A stretch of 64,000 nucleotides of DNA from CAZBMD01 sp964493325 (GCA_964493325.1 CAZBMD010000002.1:124001-188000); one strand, 5' to 3'; positions 33,565-41,938 are shown, counted from the stretch's first letter. Notes: generated from the sequence alone by a model not told the origin. Program-made: numbers and translations.

Positions 33565-34950
33565 TTAAACGTCGGTCTTTTCCCATTTGTGGCTACGGAT
33601 GCGCATCAAAAAGATAATGCCCATCACCGCTGTGGTCAGATAAAAAGTACCATAAATTAATAAAAACTTCACGGATTGCTGTTGAATAGGAAGCTTTGAA
33701 ATAGCGTAGGAGACCGGGATAAAGATAAAAAAGCAGGAAAAAAATCTGCCCCACATAACGGATCGGACATCTCCTGCTCCGCGCAGTGCCCCTGCAAGCA
33801 CCAATTGGATGAAATCAAAAACAACCAAGATGCTGATAATTTGCAGAACAAATGAGGCAAAATCGGTAAATTTATTTTTTGGATCAAAGCAGCTGATGAA
33901 AAATGATGCGTTCATACACAAAAACAGCAGGGCGATGGATGTGATGATTGAGGTCAGTATAAGGACCTTTTTTACGTTAGAAATTGCTCCGTCATAATCT
34001 TTGGTTCCCAGCCGGTTACTCACTAAGAAGACGATAATTTGCGCAAACGCAATGGCGGGCAAAAAGGCGAATCGTTCAAGGTTTTTGACAACGTCGTAGG
34101 TTGCAATGACAGCTGTCCCCATGGGGGCAAGCATCTTGCTCAGCCAGACGTAAGACATGGCAAGGGTGGTTTTATCAACCATAATTGGCCAACTGAGGTT
34201 CAAAAGGTGCTGTACCCGCTTGAAGCTGAAGTACGAAAAAAACATGCGAGCAAAATACTTTTTGTAGTCTGGGTTCCAAATAATGTAGGCAATTGAAAGA
34301 ACATTCATTGTTGCGTATTGAATGATGGTTGCAATGGCCGACCCGTTGAGTCCCAGCTGTGGAAAGCCAAAATGACCAAAAATAAGTGCGTAGTCAAAGA
34401 ATATGAATGCGCCAATGCCAACAATGTTAATCAGCATAGGGACGCGCGTATTCTTGACCGATTTCATAAAGCCGATTAATGCCAGTGAGATGAAAATAAG
34501 CATGATGCCCAAAGATTTGAGCTGCAAGAAGGGCGCCCCCTTGATTGCTACTTTTTCACTAACGCCAAGCCACCAAAAGATGTGCCGAGCGGCAAAGCAA
34601 ATAACAACAAACTGTAGAAAACCGATAAAAAATGTTGTCCAAAAAGTGTCACCAAGGTCCTCGCCACATTTTTCATAATCTTTGCTGCCGTTGTGTCTTC
34701 CCATAACAGCCATTGATGCAACAGGAATAGATTCTGCAAATTTAATCAAAGTATGAAAAAGATTATTAGCGGTACCAAGTGCTCCGTAGGTAGAAAGCGA
34801 GCCAAGGCTTGCAATAAAATGAGAATCGACAATTGGGGTGAGCGAAAAAAGAATGGTTGAAGAGATCATTTCGGGAAGCCAATACTTCAAAATTTCGCCG
34901 ACCGATTCGCCCGATTTTGTCATGGAGCGCAAGCTTTTCATTAATTTCAT
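33565..34950 (-). CDS. MATE-family multidrug/organic cation efflux protein
   Basis: 461 residues with about 12 membrane helices in two homologous halves. Features include PEMISSTILFSLTPIVDSHF, SLGSLSTYGALGTANNLF and, in the first half, LGLNGSAIATIIQYATM. The second half has LNLSWPIMVDKTTLAMSYVW and FLVSNRLGTKDYDGA. This is the MATE/DinF superfamily, exporting drugs or metabolites by Na+ or H+ antiport. The substrate cannot be told. A promoter copy at 35069-35097 lies about 115 bases upstream. Confidence 0.9.
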   Translation of the reverse strand: MKLMKSLRSMTKSGESVGEILKYWLPEMISSTILFSLTPIVDSHFIASLGSLSTYGALGTANNLFHTLIKFAESIPVASMAVMGRHNGSKDYEKCGEDLGDTFWTTFFIGFLQFVVICFAARHIFWWLGVSEKVAIKGAPFLQLKSLGIMLIFISLALIGFMKSVKNTRVPMLINIVGIGAFIFFDYALIFGHFGFPQLGLNGSAIATIIQYATMNVLSIAYIIWNPDYKKYFARMFFSYFSFKRVQHLLNLSWPIMVDKTTLAMSYVWLSKMLAPMGTAVIATYDVVKNLERFAFLPAIAFAQIIVFLVSNRLGTKDYDGAISNVKKVLILTSIITSIALLFLCMNASFFISCFDPKNKFTDFASFVLQIISILVVFDFIQLVLAGALRGAGDVRSVMWGRFFSCFFIFIPVSYAISKLPIQQQSVKFLLIYGTFYLTTAVMGIIFLMRIRSHKWEKTDV

Positions 34951-35068
34951 GGGGCATCCTTACCGTTTGATGCAGCCTGATGATAGAGCTTCAGGTTGTG
35001 TATTTTTTGACAGAGACTAACGGACTGTCGATCGTTTGAAAGAGATCACAGCAGCCCACATTGGAAAG

Positions 35069-35097
35069 AATCTAAATGAAAAAGTTGTGATTGGCAA
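35069..35097 (-). promoter_or_regulatory. Sigma-70-type promoter upstream of the MATE gene
   Basis: On the minus strand TTGCCA (35097-35092), a 17-base spacer, then TAGATT (35074-35069). The surrounding 40 bases match the gatA promoter at 31946-31974 with only a few changes. Confidence 0.6.
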
Positions 35098-35122
35098 CAT
35101 TGAGGTTTGCATAGACAAAGCA

Positions 35123-35153
35123 AAAGCCGGGTATGAAAAATATACCCGGCTTT
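35123..35153 (-). terminator. Hairpin terminator downstream of the WH2 protein gene
   Basis: Perfect 12-bp stem (AAAGCCGGGTAT at 35123-35134 with its complement at 35142-35153) and a 7-base loop, followed on the minus strand by TTTTG. Confidence 0.8.
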
Positions 35154-35181
35154 AATAAATTCTAAATAAAAGGGATTTTAC

Positions 35182-37179
35182 TTATCCCAAGTTATCCCAA
35201 TAAGCCTGATCTGCCTGTTTTTGCTTTTTCTTTGCTTCTGAATCAAGATTCATATTGCCTCTTATCTTTGCTAGTCCAGCGGCCAAGTCTGATTGTAGTT
35301 CTTCTTTTGCTTCCGTTGGAGCTACTGTTGGTCTTAGTTGTGTATCAACTGGTTTCAGTTGAGCTTCTGTCTTAATTTCGTTCAAAGACGATTGGCGATC
35401 TTGCTGAGCCTTTTCTTCTTTAGCTGCAGGTGCTTTACGGGGAGGCACTGGTGGAGGAGGTATTGACGGCTTAGCTTCTTTGGATTCATTCCACTCGTCG
35501 TCTTTGACTAGAGACTCTCTTTTTATTTCTTGTGATTCTTTTTCGGTTATGAAAACTTGGGCTTTTTTGATATTTTGTGCTGTTGCAGCAGTTATTGAGT
35601 CCTGAGCTTCGCCTTCTTTTGAAACAGGCTCAACTTTTTTAAGTTGCGCTCCTTGCCGTATTTGCTCTAGCAGATCAGCTCTACCTGATGCCGGTTCTTC
35701 TTTTTTTGCTACGGGGGCTGCTGGAGGTGCCGGTGGAATTCTTTCGACTAAAGGAGGTGCGAGAGGTGGTAGCGGTGGAGGAAGCGGTATGGAGCTTTGT
35801 ACCGGTGTTGCTTCTTGTCCAAACTCTTTCCTTGCCTGCTCAACTTGCTCAGGAGTCATTTTGACTGCGCCATAGCGCTGTGAGGATGACTCTTTTGTTG
35901 GTCTGTTTTCTTTATCGGATGGCATTATTCCTGTTGACTCAGCTTCTTGTTTTTTTACCGCGGGAGTTAAAAATTCTGGAGGAGGTGGTGGAAAGTTAGG
36001 GGTTACAGGTTGTGTATCACTAAGGGGTTCTTCACTTGCTTTCTTTCCTCGTCCAAAGAATCCAAATATTTTATTTTTAAAATTTGTTGTGGCTTCTTTG
36101 ATAGTGTCTTTGGCTGACTCAGTTTTAGCGAAAAACTTATCTTTCAGTTTTTCGATTTTACTCTGATCTTGCTGTATTGAATCTTTTTTCTCCATCCAGG
36201 CATCATATTTTTGTTGAAAACCAGGAGTAGCAAAAGCATCTTCTTTCATTTTTTCTATTTTTTGAGGATTTTCTTCAAGGCTTTGTTTGATTTTATTTAA
36301 ATCGTCAGCAGTGAATTCTTTTTTACGAGGTTGTGGTGCTGGCTCTGTTTTTGCCTCTTCTATAGCGAGAGGACGTCTTGGAGGTACTGGTGGTTTTTCT
36401 TTCTGAGCTTGTGGCTCTTCTTTAAAAACAGGAGGCCTTGGAGGTACTGGCGGTCTTATAGCCTGGGCTTGTTTTTCAAGCTCTTCTCCTTGTTTTAACA
36501 CTTCTTCACGACCCATTCTTTTTAAATCTCTTGCCGAAATTTCATCGCTAGGTTGCTTACGAGCTAATCTTTGTGCAGCAGCAGCTTCAGATGGCGTCAT
36601 TCTTGCTGGAGCTTGCTCAAAAGCAACAACAGCTTCATCTTTTGCTACTGGTTCTGCTGCTTTTGCTCTTATTTCTGCACGTCTTTGCTCATCAATTTTT
36701 TTAAGCTCATCGTATTCTTTTTTCAGAGCGTCCCTGTCTTCTTGTGCTAATTTTTTTCGAACATCAGATGATTCGTCAGCCTTAATAAATTGCATTTTGT
36801 ACAGTTTATTATTATCACGGTCTTCAGGCCCGGGTCTTAGTAAAAGTTCTGTGCCAAGCGTTTTTTCGATCCGTTGCATTCTTTTAAGACGCTCAAGATC
36901 TTGAGCGCGTTGGGCTATATCTTCAGGTGTTTCTTGTTTTTTTGCATGATCTACACCCAAAGGAATTGTTGGCCCTCTGTCAATGAGAGTATGAGTTTCT
37001 GATTCTTTTGGTTTGGGAGCCGGAGGAACTGGTCGGTTTGGGCGGTCATATTGACCTAGTCCTGGGGGGATTGGCAATGGCTTGCTTCTTTGTTCTTCCG
37101 AAATGCGATAAGCTGCCTGTATTGGCGACCACATCAAGGCCACAAGGGCCATGGTGAGCAATTTTCCGATACTTTTCAT
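35182..37179 (-). CDS. Secreted proline-rich protein with WH2 actin-binding motif (WASP/RickA-like)
   Basis: 665 residues with signal peptide (LLTMALVALMWSPIQAAY). PxxPxR/K motifs of SH3-ligand type occur as PPVPPRPP (about 242), PPVPPRRP (about 264) and PPPVPPRK (about 577). FPPPPPEF at 396-403 resembles the FPPPP ligand of Ena/VASP EVH1 domains. Profilin-type proline tracts (SIPLPPPLPPLAPPL) lead into GRADLLEQIRQGAQLKKV (about 499-516), a near-canonical WH2 motif (LLxxIxxGxxLKKV). A weaker copy SSLNEIKTEAQLKPVD lies near 599. DDEW occurs between them. This order resembles WASP-family and RickA nucleation-promoting factors. Actin binding is inference. GGGAG precedes the ATG; a terminator follows. 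Confidence 0.8.
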   Translation of the reverse strand: MKSIGKLLTMALVALMWSPIQAAYRISEEQRSKPLPIPPGLGQYDRPNRPVPPAPKPKESETHTLIDRGPTIPLGVDHAKKQETPEDIAQRAQDLERLKRMQRIEKTLGTELLLRPGPEDRDNNKLYKMQFIKADESSDVRKKLAQEDRDALKKEYDELKKIDEQRRAEIRAKAAEPVAKDEAVVAFEQAPARMTPSEAAAAQRLARKQPSDEISARDLKRMGREEVLKQGEELEKQAQAIRPPVPPRPPVFKEEPQAQKEKPPVPPRRPLAIEEAKTEPAPQPRKKEFTADDLNKIKQSLEENPQKIEKMKEDAFATPGFQQKYDAWMEKKDSIQQDQSKIEKLKDKFFAKTESAKDTIKEATTNFKNKIFGFFGRGKKASEEPLSDTQPVTPNFPPPPPEFLTPAVKKQEAESTGIMPSDKENRPTKESSSQRYGAVKMTPEQVEQARKEFGQEATPVQSSIPLPPPLPPLAPPLVERIPPAPPAAPVAKKEEPASGRADLLEQIRQGAQLKKVEPVSKEGEAQDSITAATAQNIKKAQVFITEKESQEIKRESLVKDDEWNESKEAKPSIPPPPVPPRKAPAAKEEKAQQDRQSSLNEIKTEAQLKPVDTQLRPTVAPTEAKEELQSDLAAGLAKIRGNMNLDSEAKKKQKQADQAYWDNLG

Positions 37180-37276
37180 AACTCCCTTTCACTTCTTTGT
37201 GCAACGATCGTTTAATTTTTTAGTTTCTCTAGTACCAGTTTATATTTTTTATTTACAATTTTGCAATAAATTAAAA

Positions 37277-37849
37277 TTAAGGCACTTCTTCAACGTCAAT
37301 ATCTTGCCCTTGTATGCTGGTTGTTGGTTGTTCTTGAGTTTGCTCATTAAGCGGCTCTACTGGCGTTGTTGCATCTGTAGAACTGCTTCCCCCCACAATT
37401 GCAATGCCTGCTGCGGTTGCAAGGCCGCCTCCAGCTGTTGCAATGGCTCCTCCTATGGTGAGGGCTACGGGAAGTTCTTTTAAAGCTGAAAGTGCTGGCT
37501 TTGCAAGGGTGATAGGTACTTTGGCGATAGAAGAGGCCGTCGCAACGCTTTCTGTTGTTGTAAAGATGTCTTGTTGTTTTTGCCACTTTTCTTTTTTTGC
37601 TGCAATTCTTTGTTCGAGGTCAGGGTCGATAGCGATGTGTTTTGGAGGGGTTTGTTCGCTGTTATTGTGCACTGATTCTAAAACGGTAGATCTTAATTGA
37701 CCTGAAAACGATTCCTGTTCAGGATTTTTATGAGGTTTGGGTTGTGTGTTTGCAAGCGGTTCATGCGTATTTTTGGCCTGGTGGGGCGGATTTTCTGCCA
37801 GCAAGGTGCAACAAAAAATAACATTGAGAGTGACTAAATAGTACTTCAT
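37277..37849 (-). CDS. Secreted Gly/Ala-segment family protein
   Basis: 190 residues. Signal peptide (YYLVTLNVIFCCTLLAEN), a polar Pro/Gln/His-rich region, a helix around LEQRIAAKKEKWQKQQD, then a hydrophobic glycine-rich segment (about 126-155: PVALTIGGAIATAGGGLATA). The tail ends GQDIDVEEVP. The tail matches the next gene (SDINVEEVDAP). It lies 23 bases from that gene and is probably co-transcribed. Confidence 0.65.
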   Translation of the reverse strand: MKYYLVTLNVIFCCTLLAENPPHQAKNTHEPLANTQPKPHKNPEQESFSGQLRSTVLESVHNNSEQTPPKHIAIDPDLEQRIAAKKEKWQKQQDIFTTTESVATASSIAKVPITLAKPALSALKELPVALTIGGAIATAGGGLATAAGIAIVGGSSSTDATTPVEPLNEQTQEQPTTSIQGQDIDVEEVP

Positions 37850-37872
37850 GAGGTTATCTTTCGTTTAAAATT

Positions 37873-38556
37873 TTATGGCGCTGCAGAAGGTTCTGCAGGT
37901 GCGTCAACTTCTTCTACGTTAATATCAGAAGCTGATTGGGCAATTGCTTCTTGGGTTGGGGTGTCATCACCAGCAAATTTATACGCAAGCGCGGCAGCGC
38001 CAACGCCGGCAGCTGCAAGGCTAACAGGGACGCCAACAATGGTTGCAATATTGGCATATCCTTTGGTTTTTTCACCCAGCTCTCTTCCTACTTTAAAAAC
38101 TTTATGTTCATCTGTTTTAATAGAAAGAATTTCAGCTTCAGATTTTTTGAGCCATGCGCTTTCGTCTACAAAATCTTTCATCGCTTTTTCTTTGGTTTTG
38201 CTTGCTGTTTCAAGTGCGCTTCGAGCCGATTCAAGCTCAACCTGTACGGTGTCGTGACTGCGACCCCCTTGATAATCAGGTAAATGCATACTTGAGATCT
38301 CGTTTTTTAATGCTGCATGCTCTTGCTTGGCACGTGCTTTTTCGGCGCGCGCTGCATCAAGCCTGGCTTCAGCTTCATTACGCGATTTTTCTGCGAGTTG
38401 ACGTGTTGCTTCAGCCTCTTGTAATTTGGCAAGCTTGGAGCTCATGGGAGGAGGCGTTTCTTCGTGTAATTTTGGCTGCGGTTGTTTGGCTACAGATTCT
38501 GGCGTAGGTGATGCAGATGCTTGAATGAGTATGAGTAACAAAAATATTTTTTTCAT
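37873..38556 (-). CDS. Secreted coiled-coil member of the Gly/Ala-segment family
   Basis: 227 residues. Signal peptide (IFLLLILIQASASP), then an Ala/Glu/Lys/Arg-rich coiled coil (about residues 40-155, with EATRQLAEKSRNEAEARLDA). The hydrophobic segment is IATIVGVPVSLAAAGVGAAA (about 172-191). The tail contains SDINVEEVDAP. First gene of a unit with the 37277 gene; TAGGAG precedes the ATG. Confidence 0.65.
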   Translation of the reverse strand: MKKIFLLLILIQASASPTPESVAKQPQPKLHEETPPPMSSKLAKLQEAEATRQLAEKSRNEAEARLDAARAEKARAKQEHAALKNEISSMHLPDYQGGRSHDTVQVELESARSALETASKTKEKAMKDFVDESAWLKKSEAEILSIKTDEHKVFKVGRELGEKTKGYANIATIVGVPVSLAAAGVGAAALAYKFAGDDTPTQEAIAQSASDINVEEVDAPAEPSAAP

Positions 38557-38853
38557 GAGACTCCTAAATTTTCATGATATGACAACCACTATGTTGAGCA
38601 TATGCTGCTCACAACAGGGGGCGCAATATTTTCTGCAAAGCGGTGCGAAGGCACAGTTATAAACACAAGATTTATTCAACAGTTCAGGTACTTAGATTTT
38701 TTAGTTAGTTGAGAAGCTCAATAAAATTGTTGGATTTTAGGATGTTATCTCGAGTTGTAGGATATCGTTGTTGTCATGGCTCTGTTGATTTTTTAAAAGA
38801 GAAATTAAGAAAAATAGTTGCATTGATATTGTAAAATTATACACAATGGAACG

Positions 38854-39133
38854 ATGTCATCCCTGACTTGATCAGGGATCCAGTTCATTCCAATTTGGAT
38901 TGACTTTTTCGATTAACTCATTTTTCCATGAACGCTTCCACCGTTTGAGTAATTTTTCTCTTCTTAATGCGTCATAGATAGATTGATACTCTTCGGCATA
39001 TACAAGACGATTAACAGAATGTTGGGCTGTAAAGCCGGCGACTAGTTTGGCTTTGTGCTCATAAATCCGTCTTACTAAATCATTATTCTTGATTACTTAA
39101 GGTCTGGATCCCTGATCAAGTCAGGGATGACAT
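38854..39133. repeat. 30-bp perfect inverted repeats bounding a 280-bp block
   Basis: The 30 bases at 38854-38883 are the exact reverse complement of 39104-39133. Each arm is itself near-palindromic (TCCCTGACTTGATCAGGGA), so each can form its own hairpin. The enclosed DNA is a GIY-YIG nuclease fragment. Palindromes of this TGACTTGATCA type are widespread intergenic repeats in other bacteria (from memory). Confidence 0.9.
38872..39096 (-). pseudogene. N-terminally truncated GIY-YIG nuclease (UPF0213-like)
   Basis: A 74-codon open frame without start reads NNDLVRRIYEHKAKLVAGFT, then NRLVYAEEYQSIYDALRREK and LLKRWKRSWKNELIEKVNPN, ending NWNELDP. This matches the C-terminal two thirds of small GIY-YIG proteins. 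The GIY and YIG strands, normally about 20 residues before NDLVRR, are missing. An in-frame stop sits 8 bases before the right-hand inverted repeat. The last codons and stop come from the left repeat. About 300 bases on the far side (38557-38853) hold nothing else I can identify. Confidence 0.85.
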
Positions 39134-39248
39134 TCTACAAATCGAAAATACCTTGTTCGGATAAGAGAGTATCCAATAAGACTCAAACCCAGAATATCAG
39201 AAAATACTGATTAAGTCATAATTGCATGGACTCAATAGGTGATATTCT

Positions 39249-39710
39249 CTATTCACCATCATCATCACCGCCATCATCAGTTTGAGGTAAACTTGGCATT
39301 GCTGGCACAAAACTGGAGATGTCGTCCAGAGAAATTTCCATTTCGGACGGAGTAATATCACTCCCTGTAGGCGAGCTATCAGGGATTTCTGAGGCAAGTT
39401 CTGCCGAGCCTGCAACTGTTAATGCTCCTGCCGCAGTTGTTAGAACTGCCGTTGCGGTTCCTATGGCTAGGTGTTTGGCAATTGTTCGAGCTGCATTTTT
39501 TTTGTCATCTGCTTTCTTCTCTTCTTTGACTTTTAAAAGATGAGTATTGGTTGTTTCTTCGGGTTTTTGAGCACGAGGGTGGTATGGGGTTATTTCCTGT
39601 TTTTGCTGCGGAATAACCGGATTGTGTTCAAGACTATGCCTCTTTGCAGGGCCAACCTGAGAAAAAGAGAAGAAAAGTATGAGCGAGGGTATTATTTTTT
39701 TCTTCATCAC
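39249..39710 (-). CDS. Secreted Gly/Ala-segment family protein
   Basis: 153 residues. Signal peptide (IIPSLILFFSFSQVGPAK), polar segment, Lys-rich helix (EEKKADDKKNAARTIAKHL), then hydrophobic AIGTATAVLTTAAGALTVAG. The acidic tail contains MEISLDDIS and ends in an Asp/Gly run. Unlike its siblings it has a longer tail. It lies directly beside the GIY-YIG block. Confidence 0.6.
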   Translation of the reverse strand: MMKKKIIPSLILFFSFSQVGPAKRHSLEHNPVIPQQKQEITPYHPRAQKPEETTNTHLLKVKEEKKADDKKNAARTIAKHLAIGTATAVLTTAAGALTVAGSAELASEIPDSSPTGSDITPSEMEISLDDISSFVPAMPSLPQTDDGGDDDGE

Positions 39711-39839
39711 ATTTCTTTCGAATCTATTTTACTAGCTATGTTGAATACAAATTTTGCCGACCGATGTCATCCTACTTTAGCACACCAATTCAGTTTTTCT
39801 TCCAGCAGAAGAAATCTATCAAATGGTATCGGTATAAAA

Positions 39840-39868
39840 AAAGGCCCCTGAATTTTTCAGAGGCCTTT
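39840..39868 (-). terminator. Hairpin terminator of the 39888 gene
   Basis: Stem AAAGGCC-CTGAA with TTCAG-GGCCTTT (one mismatch) and a 3-base loop; on the minus strand it is followed by a run of seven T. Confidence 0.85.
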
Positions 39869-39887
39869 GGTTTTTAATAATCAATTA

Positions 39888-40754
39888 TTAGATTTCTTCA
39901 AAGCCAATTGCGCTGCCGGCGATATCATCGCCAAGCGAGACACCGACTTCGGCAGTTTCAGCAGCGGCGACGCCTGTTCCTCCAGCTCCTTCTGCAGCGG
40001 CAAGGCCCGCAAGAGCGGTTGTAACGCCTCCAGCTGCAATAAGACCTGCTGCGCTAAGGCCGGCTGCGGTTGTGCCAGCAATGGCAGCTTTTTTACCTGT
40101 GCTCATGCCTGCAGACTCTTTAGATGGGGCATTTTCAGGACCTTCTTTGATAAATGGTTTAGAAAGAGTGGTTACTTTTTCTTCGTCAGCTAATGTTTTT
40201 GTAACGACACCAAGATCTTTAACTTGTTCTAATTCAGTATTTAGATCTTCGCGTTGTTTTTTCTGCATTGCAGCAAAAATTTCTTCTTCTGAAAGGTTTG
40301 TTTTTACTCTGGGTTTCACAGATAGGTCAACTTCAATCTCGTCCATTTGTTTTCGTTTTTTTTCTAATGCCAGTCGCTCAGCTTCTTCTTGAGCTAAACG
40401 TTCTGCTTTTTGTCTTGCGATTCGGTCTGCTTCGTCTTTTGCCTTTATTTGGTGCGGACGAAGGGGGTCCTCTTTTAAAACATCTTGTGCGTATTTTGAA
40501 TATTCATCAATTTTTTTATGAACAGGATCTTTAGCTCCAGAAATTTCAGGTCTTGGTTGAGGCTCTGTATGTTTAAGACCTGCTTGCCGAGCTTGAATTT
40601 GCTCTTGTAGATTTAGTTGAGGTTGTTTTTGATGATGTTGTTGTGGAGGAGCTTGTGGTATGCGTTCTGGTGAGTGCATAGCTTGCAGTGTGTAAATAAA
40701 CAGTGATAAACCAAGTAGTCCAACGGTGATACCGAGTGTTCTAAAATTCTTCAT
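39888..40754 (-). CDS. Secreted Gly/Ala-segment family protein
   Basis: The start at 40754 (MKNFRTLGITVG) follows AAAGGGAGAAGCG; longer frames begin upstream of the promoter. 288 residues. Signal peptide ending near LQAMH, Gln/Pro-rich stretch, charged helices (ERLAQEEAERLALEKKRKQM). The C-terminal domain is ESAGMSTGKKAAIAG, then a Gly/Ala-rich membrane-like segment, and the tail DIAGSAIGFEEI. Own promoter (40795-40824) and terminator make it monocistronic. Closest to the 40944 and 41939 genes by signal peptide and C-terminus. Confidence 0.7.
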   Translation of the reverse strand: MKNFRTLGITVGLLGLSLFIYTLQAMHSPERIPQAPPQQHHQKQPQLNLQEQIQARQAGLKHTEPQPRPEISGAKDPVHKKIDEYSKYAQDVLKEDPLRPHQIKAKDEADRIARQKAERLAQEEAERLALEKKRKQMDEIEVDLSVKPRVKTNLSEEEIFAAMQKKQREDLNTELEQVKDLGVVTKTLADEEKVTTLSKPFIKEGPENAPSKESAGMSTGKKAAIAGTTAAGLSAAGLIAAGGVTTALAGLAAAEGAGGTGVAAAETAEVGVSLGDDIAGSAIGFEEI

Positions 40755-40794
40755 ACGCTTCTCCCTTTTATTTAAAAAGTTATTTTCTATCATT

Positions 40795-40824
40795 AGTGTA
40801 TCAATGTCTATTTCTATCTGGCAA
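40795..40824 (-). promoter_or_regulatory. Promoter of the 39888 gene
   Basis: On the minus strand TTGCCA (40824-40819), an 18-base spacer, TACACT (40800-40795). About 45 bp downstream to the ribosome binding site is similar to the leader of the 40944 gene, including a shared ATGATAG-AAATA sequence. Confidence 0.6.
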
Positions 40825-40891
40825 TACTTTTGAGAAAATATTAGAGAAAAATGAGAAGACAAGTTTTGAGCAGGAGCTAAAGTCATGAAAA

Positions 40892-40922
40892 AAGGGCCAT
40901 TGGAATATCCAACGGCCCTTTG
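40892..40922 (-). terminator. Hairpin terminator of the 40944 gene
   Basis: AAAGGGCC-A-TTGG pairs with CCAA-C-GGCCCTTT (one mismatch), loop AATAT; on the minus strand a run of six T follows. Confidence 0.87.
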
Positions 40923-40943
40923 ATTTTTGTTAGCTGTTTAGTG

Positions 40944-41726
40944 TTATTCTACCGGTTCAAAGCTCATGTCACTGCCTTGTTCAGAAAGTGGGGCGTTTTC
41001 GTCAAGTGGTGCGTTGTTGCCCGTAAGTGCTTCATTTGCAATTCCAGCGGCAATAAGTGTGGCACCTCCAGCAAGGCCCAATCCTGCTGCGCCTATCAAC
41101 GCAGCTTTTTCTTTTGAAGATAAGCCTGATTTTGCTTTTTCAGCTTCAGTTTTCGATCCAAATCTAGCTTCTGTTGACTCTTCGAGTTTCATACGAGTGA
41201 GTCTGTCTTCTTCAGTTTTGGGCTGAAGAATTTTTGATGCGGCTTTCTCAGATGCAATTTGTTCAAGCTCTTTTGTTCGTTCAGCTTTTTGTTTTGCAAG
41301 GAAGGCGTCTTCGTTGCTTCTTTTTGTTGCTTCAAGATTAATCAACGTATCATCTTTTGATCCTTTTGCTCCGATTATCCCAGATACTGGTTTGTTGGCT
41401 GAAATGTCTATTTCTTGAGTACCAATTTCTTGTAATTTTTCTTTTGGTTTAGATGGAAATAGTTCTTCAAACCTTGCGCGGTTAGCAGCTGCTTTATCGA
41501 CTGCTGCTGGTTCTAAAGTTTGACTTCCGACTTTGTGGGTTTGCATAGGTCCTGCAGCTTTAATGTCACTTTGCCTATCTTCTTTTGCTGCAGATTGCAT
41601 TCTTTGCGCTCTTTGTGCTAGGGCTGCTTGAAGTTCTGCCTGTGTTGGAACAGCCTGCAAAGAACCAAAAACAAACGAGATCATCAGAAGTGCCGAGCCA
41701 AGATTAATTTTTTTAAAATTTTTCAT
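40944..41726 (-). CDS. Secreted Gly/Ala-segment family protein
   Basis: 260 residues. Signal peptide MKNFKKINLGSALLMISFVF ending near LQAVP. The middle has AFLAKQKAERTKELEQIAS...KILQPKTEED, homologous to the protein at 19425. The C-terminal domain reads KSGLSSKEKAALIGAAGLGL, a hydrophobic segment, and tail SDMSFEPVE. GGGGAGAAACG precedes the ATG. Monocistronic, with its own promoter and terminator. It is the bridge between the two secreted-protein clusters. Confidence 0.7.
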   Translation of the reverse strand: MKNFKKINLGSALLMISFVFGSLQAVPTQAELQAALAQRAQRMQSAAKEDRQSDIKAAGPMQTHKVGSQTLEPAAVDKAAANRARFEELFPSKPKEKLQEIGTQEIDISANKPVSGIIGAKGSKDDTLINLEATKRSNEDAFLAKQKAERTKELEQIASEKAASKILQPKTEEDRLTRMKLEESTEARFGSKTEAEKAKSGLSSKEKAALIGAAGLGLAGGATLIAAGIANEALTGNNAPLDENAPLSEQGSDMSFEPVE

Positions 41727-41767
41727 ACGTTTCTCCCCTTGTTAATTAAAAACTATTTCCTATCATG

Positions 41768-41797
41768 AGTTTACTAGTTGTTATTTCAATTTGGCAA
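41768..41797 (-). promoter_or_regulatory. Promoter of the 40944 gene
   Basis: On the minus strand TTGCCA (41797-41792), an 18-base spacer, TAAACT (41773-41768), followed by a leader similar to that of the 39888 gene. Confidence 0.6.
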
Positions 41798-41886
41798 CAA
41801 TTATTAAAACAAATCAACATAAGATATGCATTTTATCCAGCGGAGCAGGGATATGTTCATTTTTGAAAGATGCATGAGGACATGAA

Positions 41887-41916
41887 AAAGGGCTGCTTGA
41901 GTTCCAGCAGCCCTTT
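41887..41916 (-). terminator. Hairpin terminator of the 41939 operon
   Basis: Perfect 10-bp stem AAAGGGCTGC/GCAGCCCTTT with a 10-base loop; TTTTT follows on the minus strand. It ends the 45721-41939 gene run. Confidence 0.85.
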
Positions 41917-41938
41917 AATTTTATAAGCGGGGTGATAG

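Noticed and set aside
37873..38556. TolA-like or IgA-binding protein assignment from the Ala/Glu/Lys helix
   Set aside because: The similarity is only compositional; the conserved end places it with the local family.
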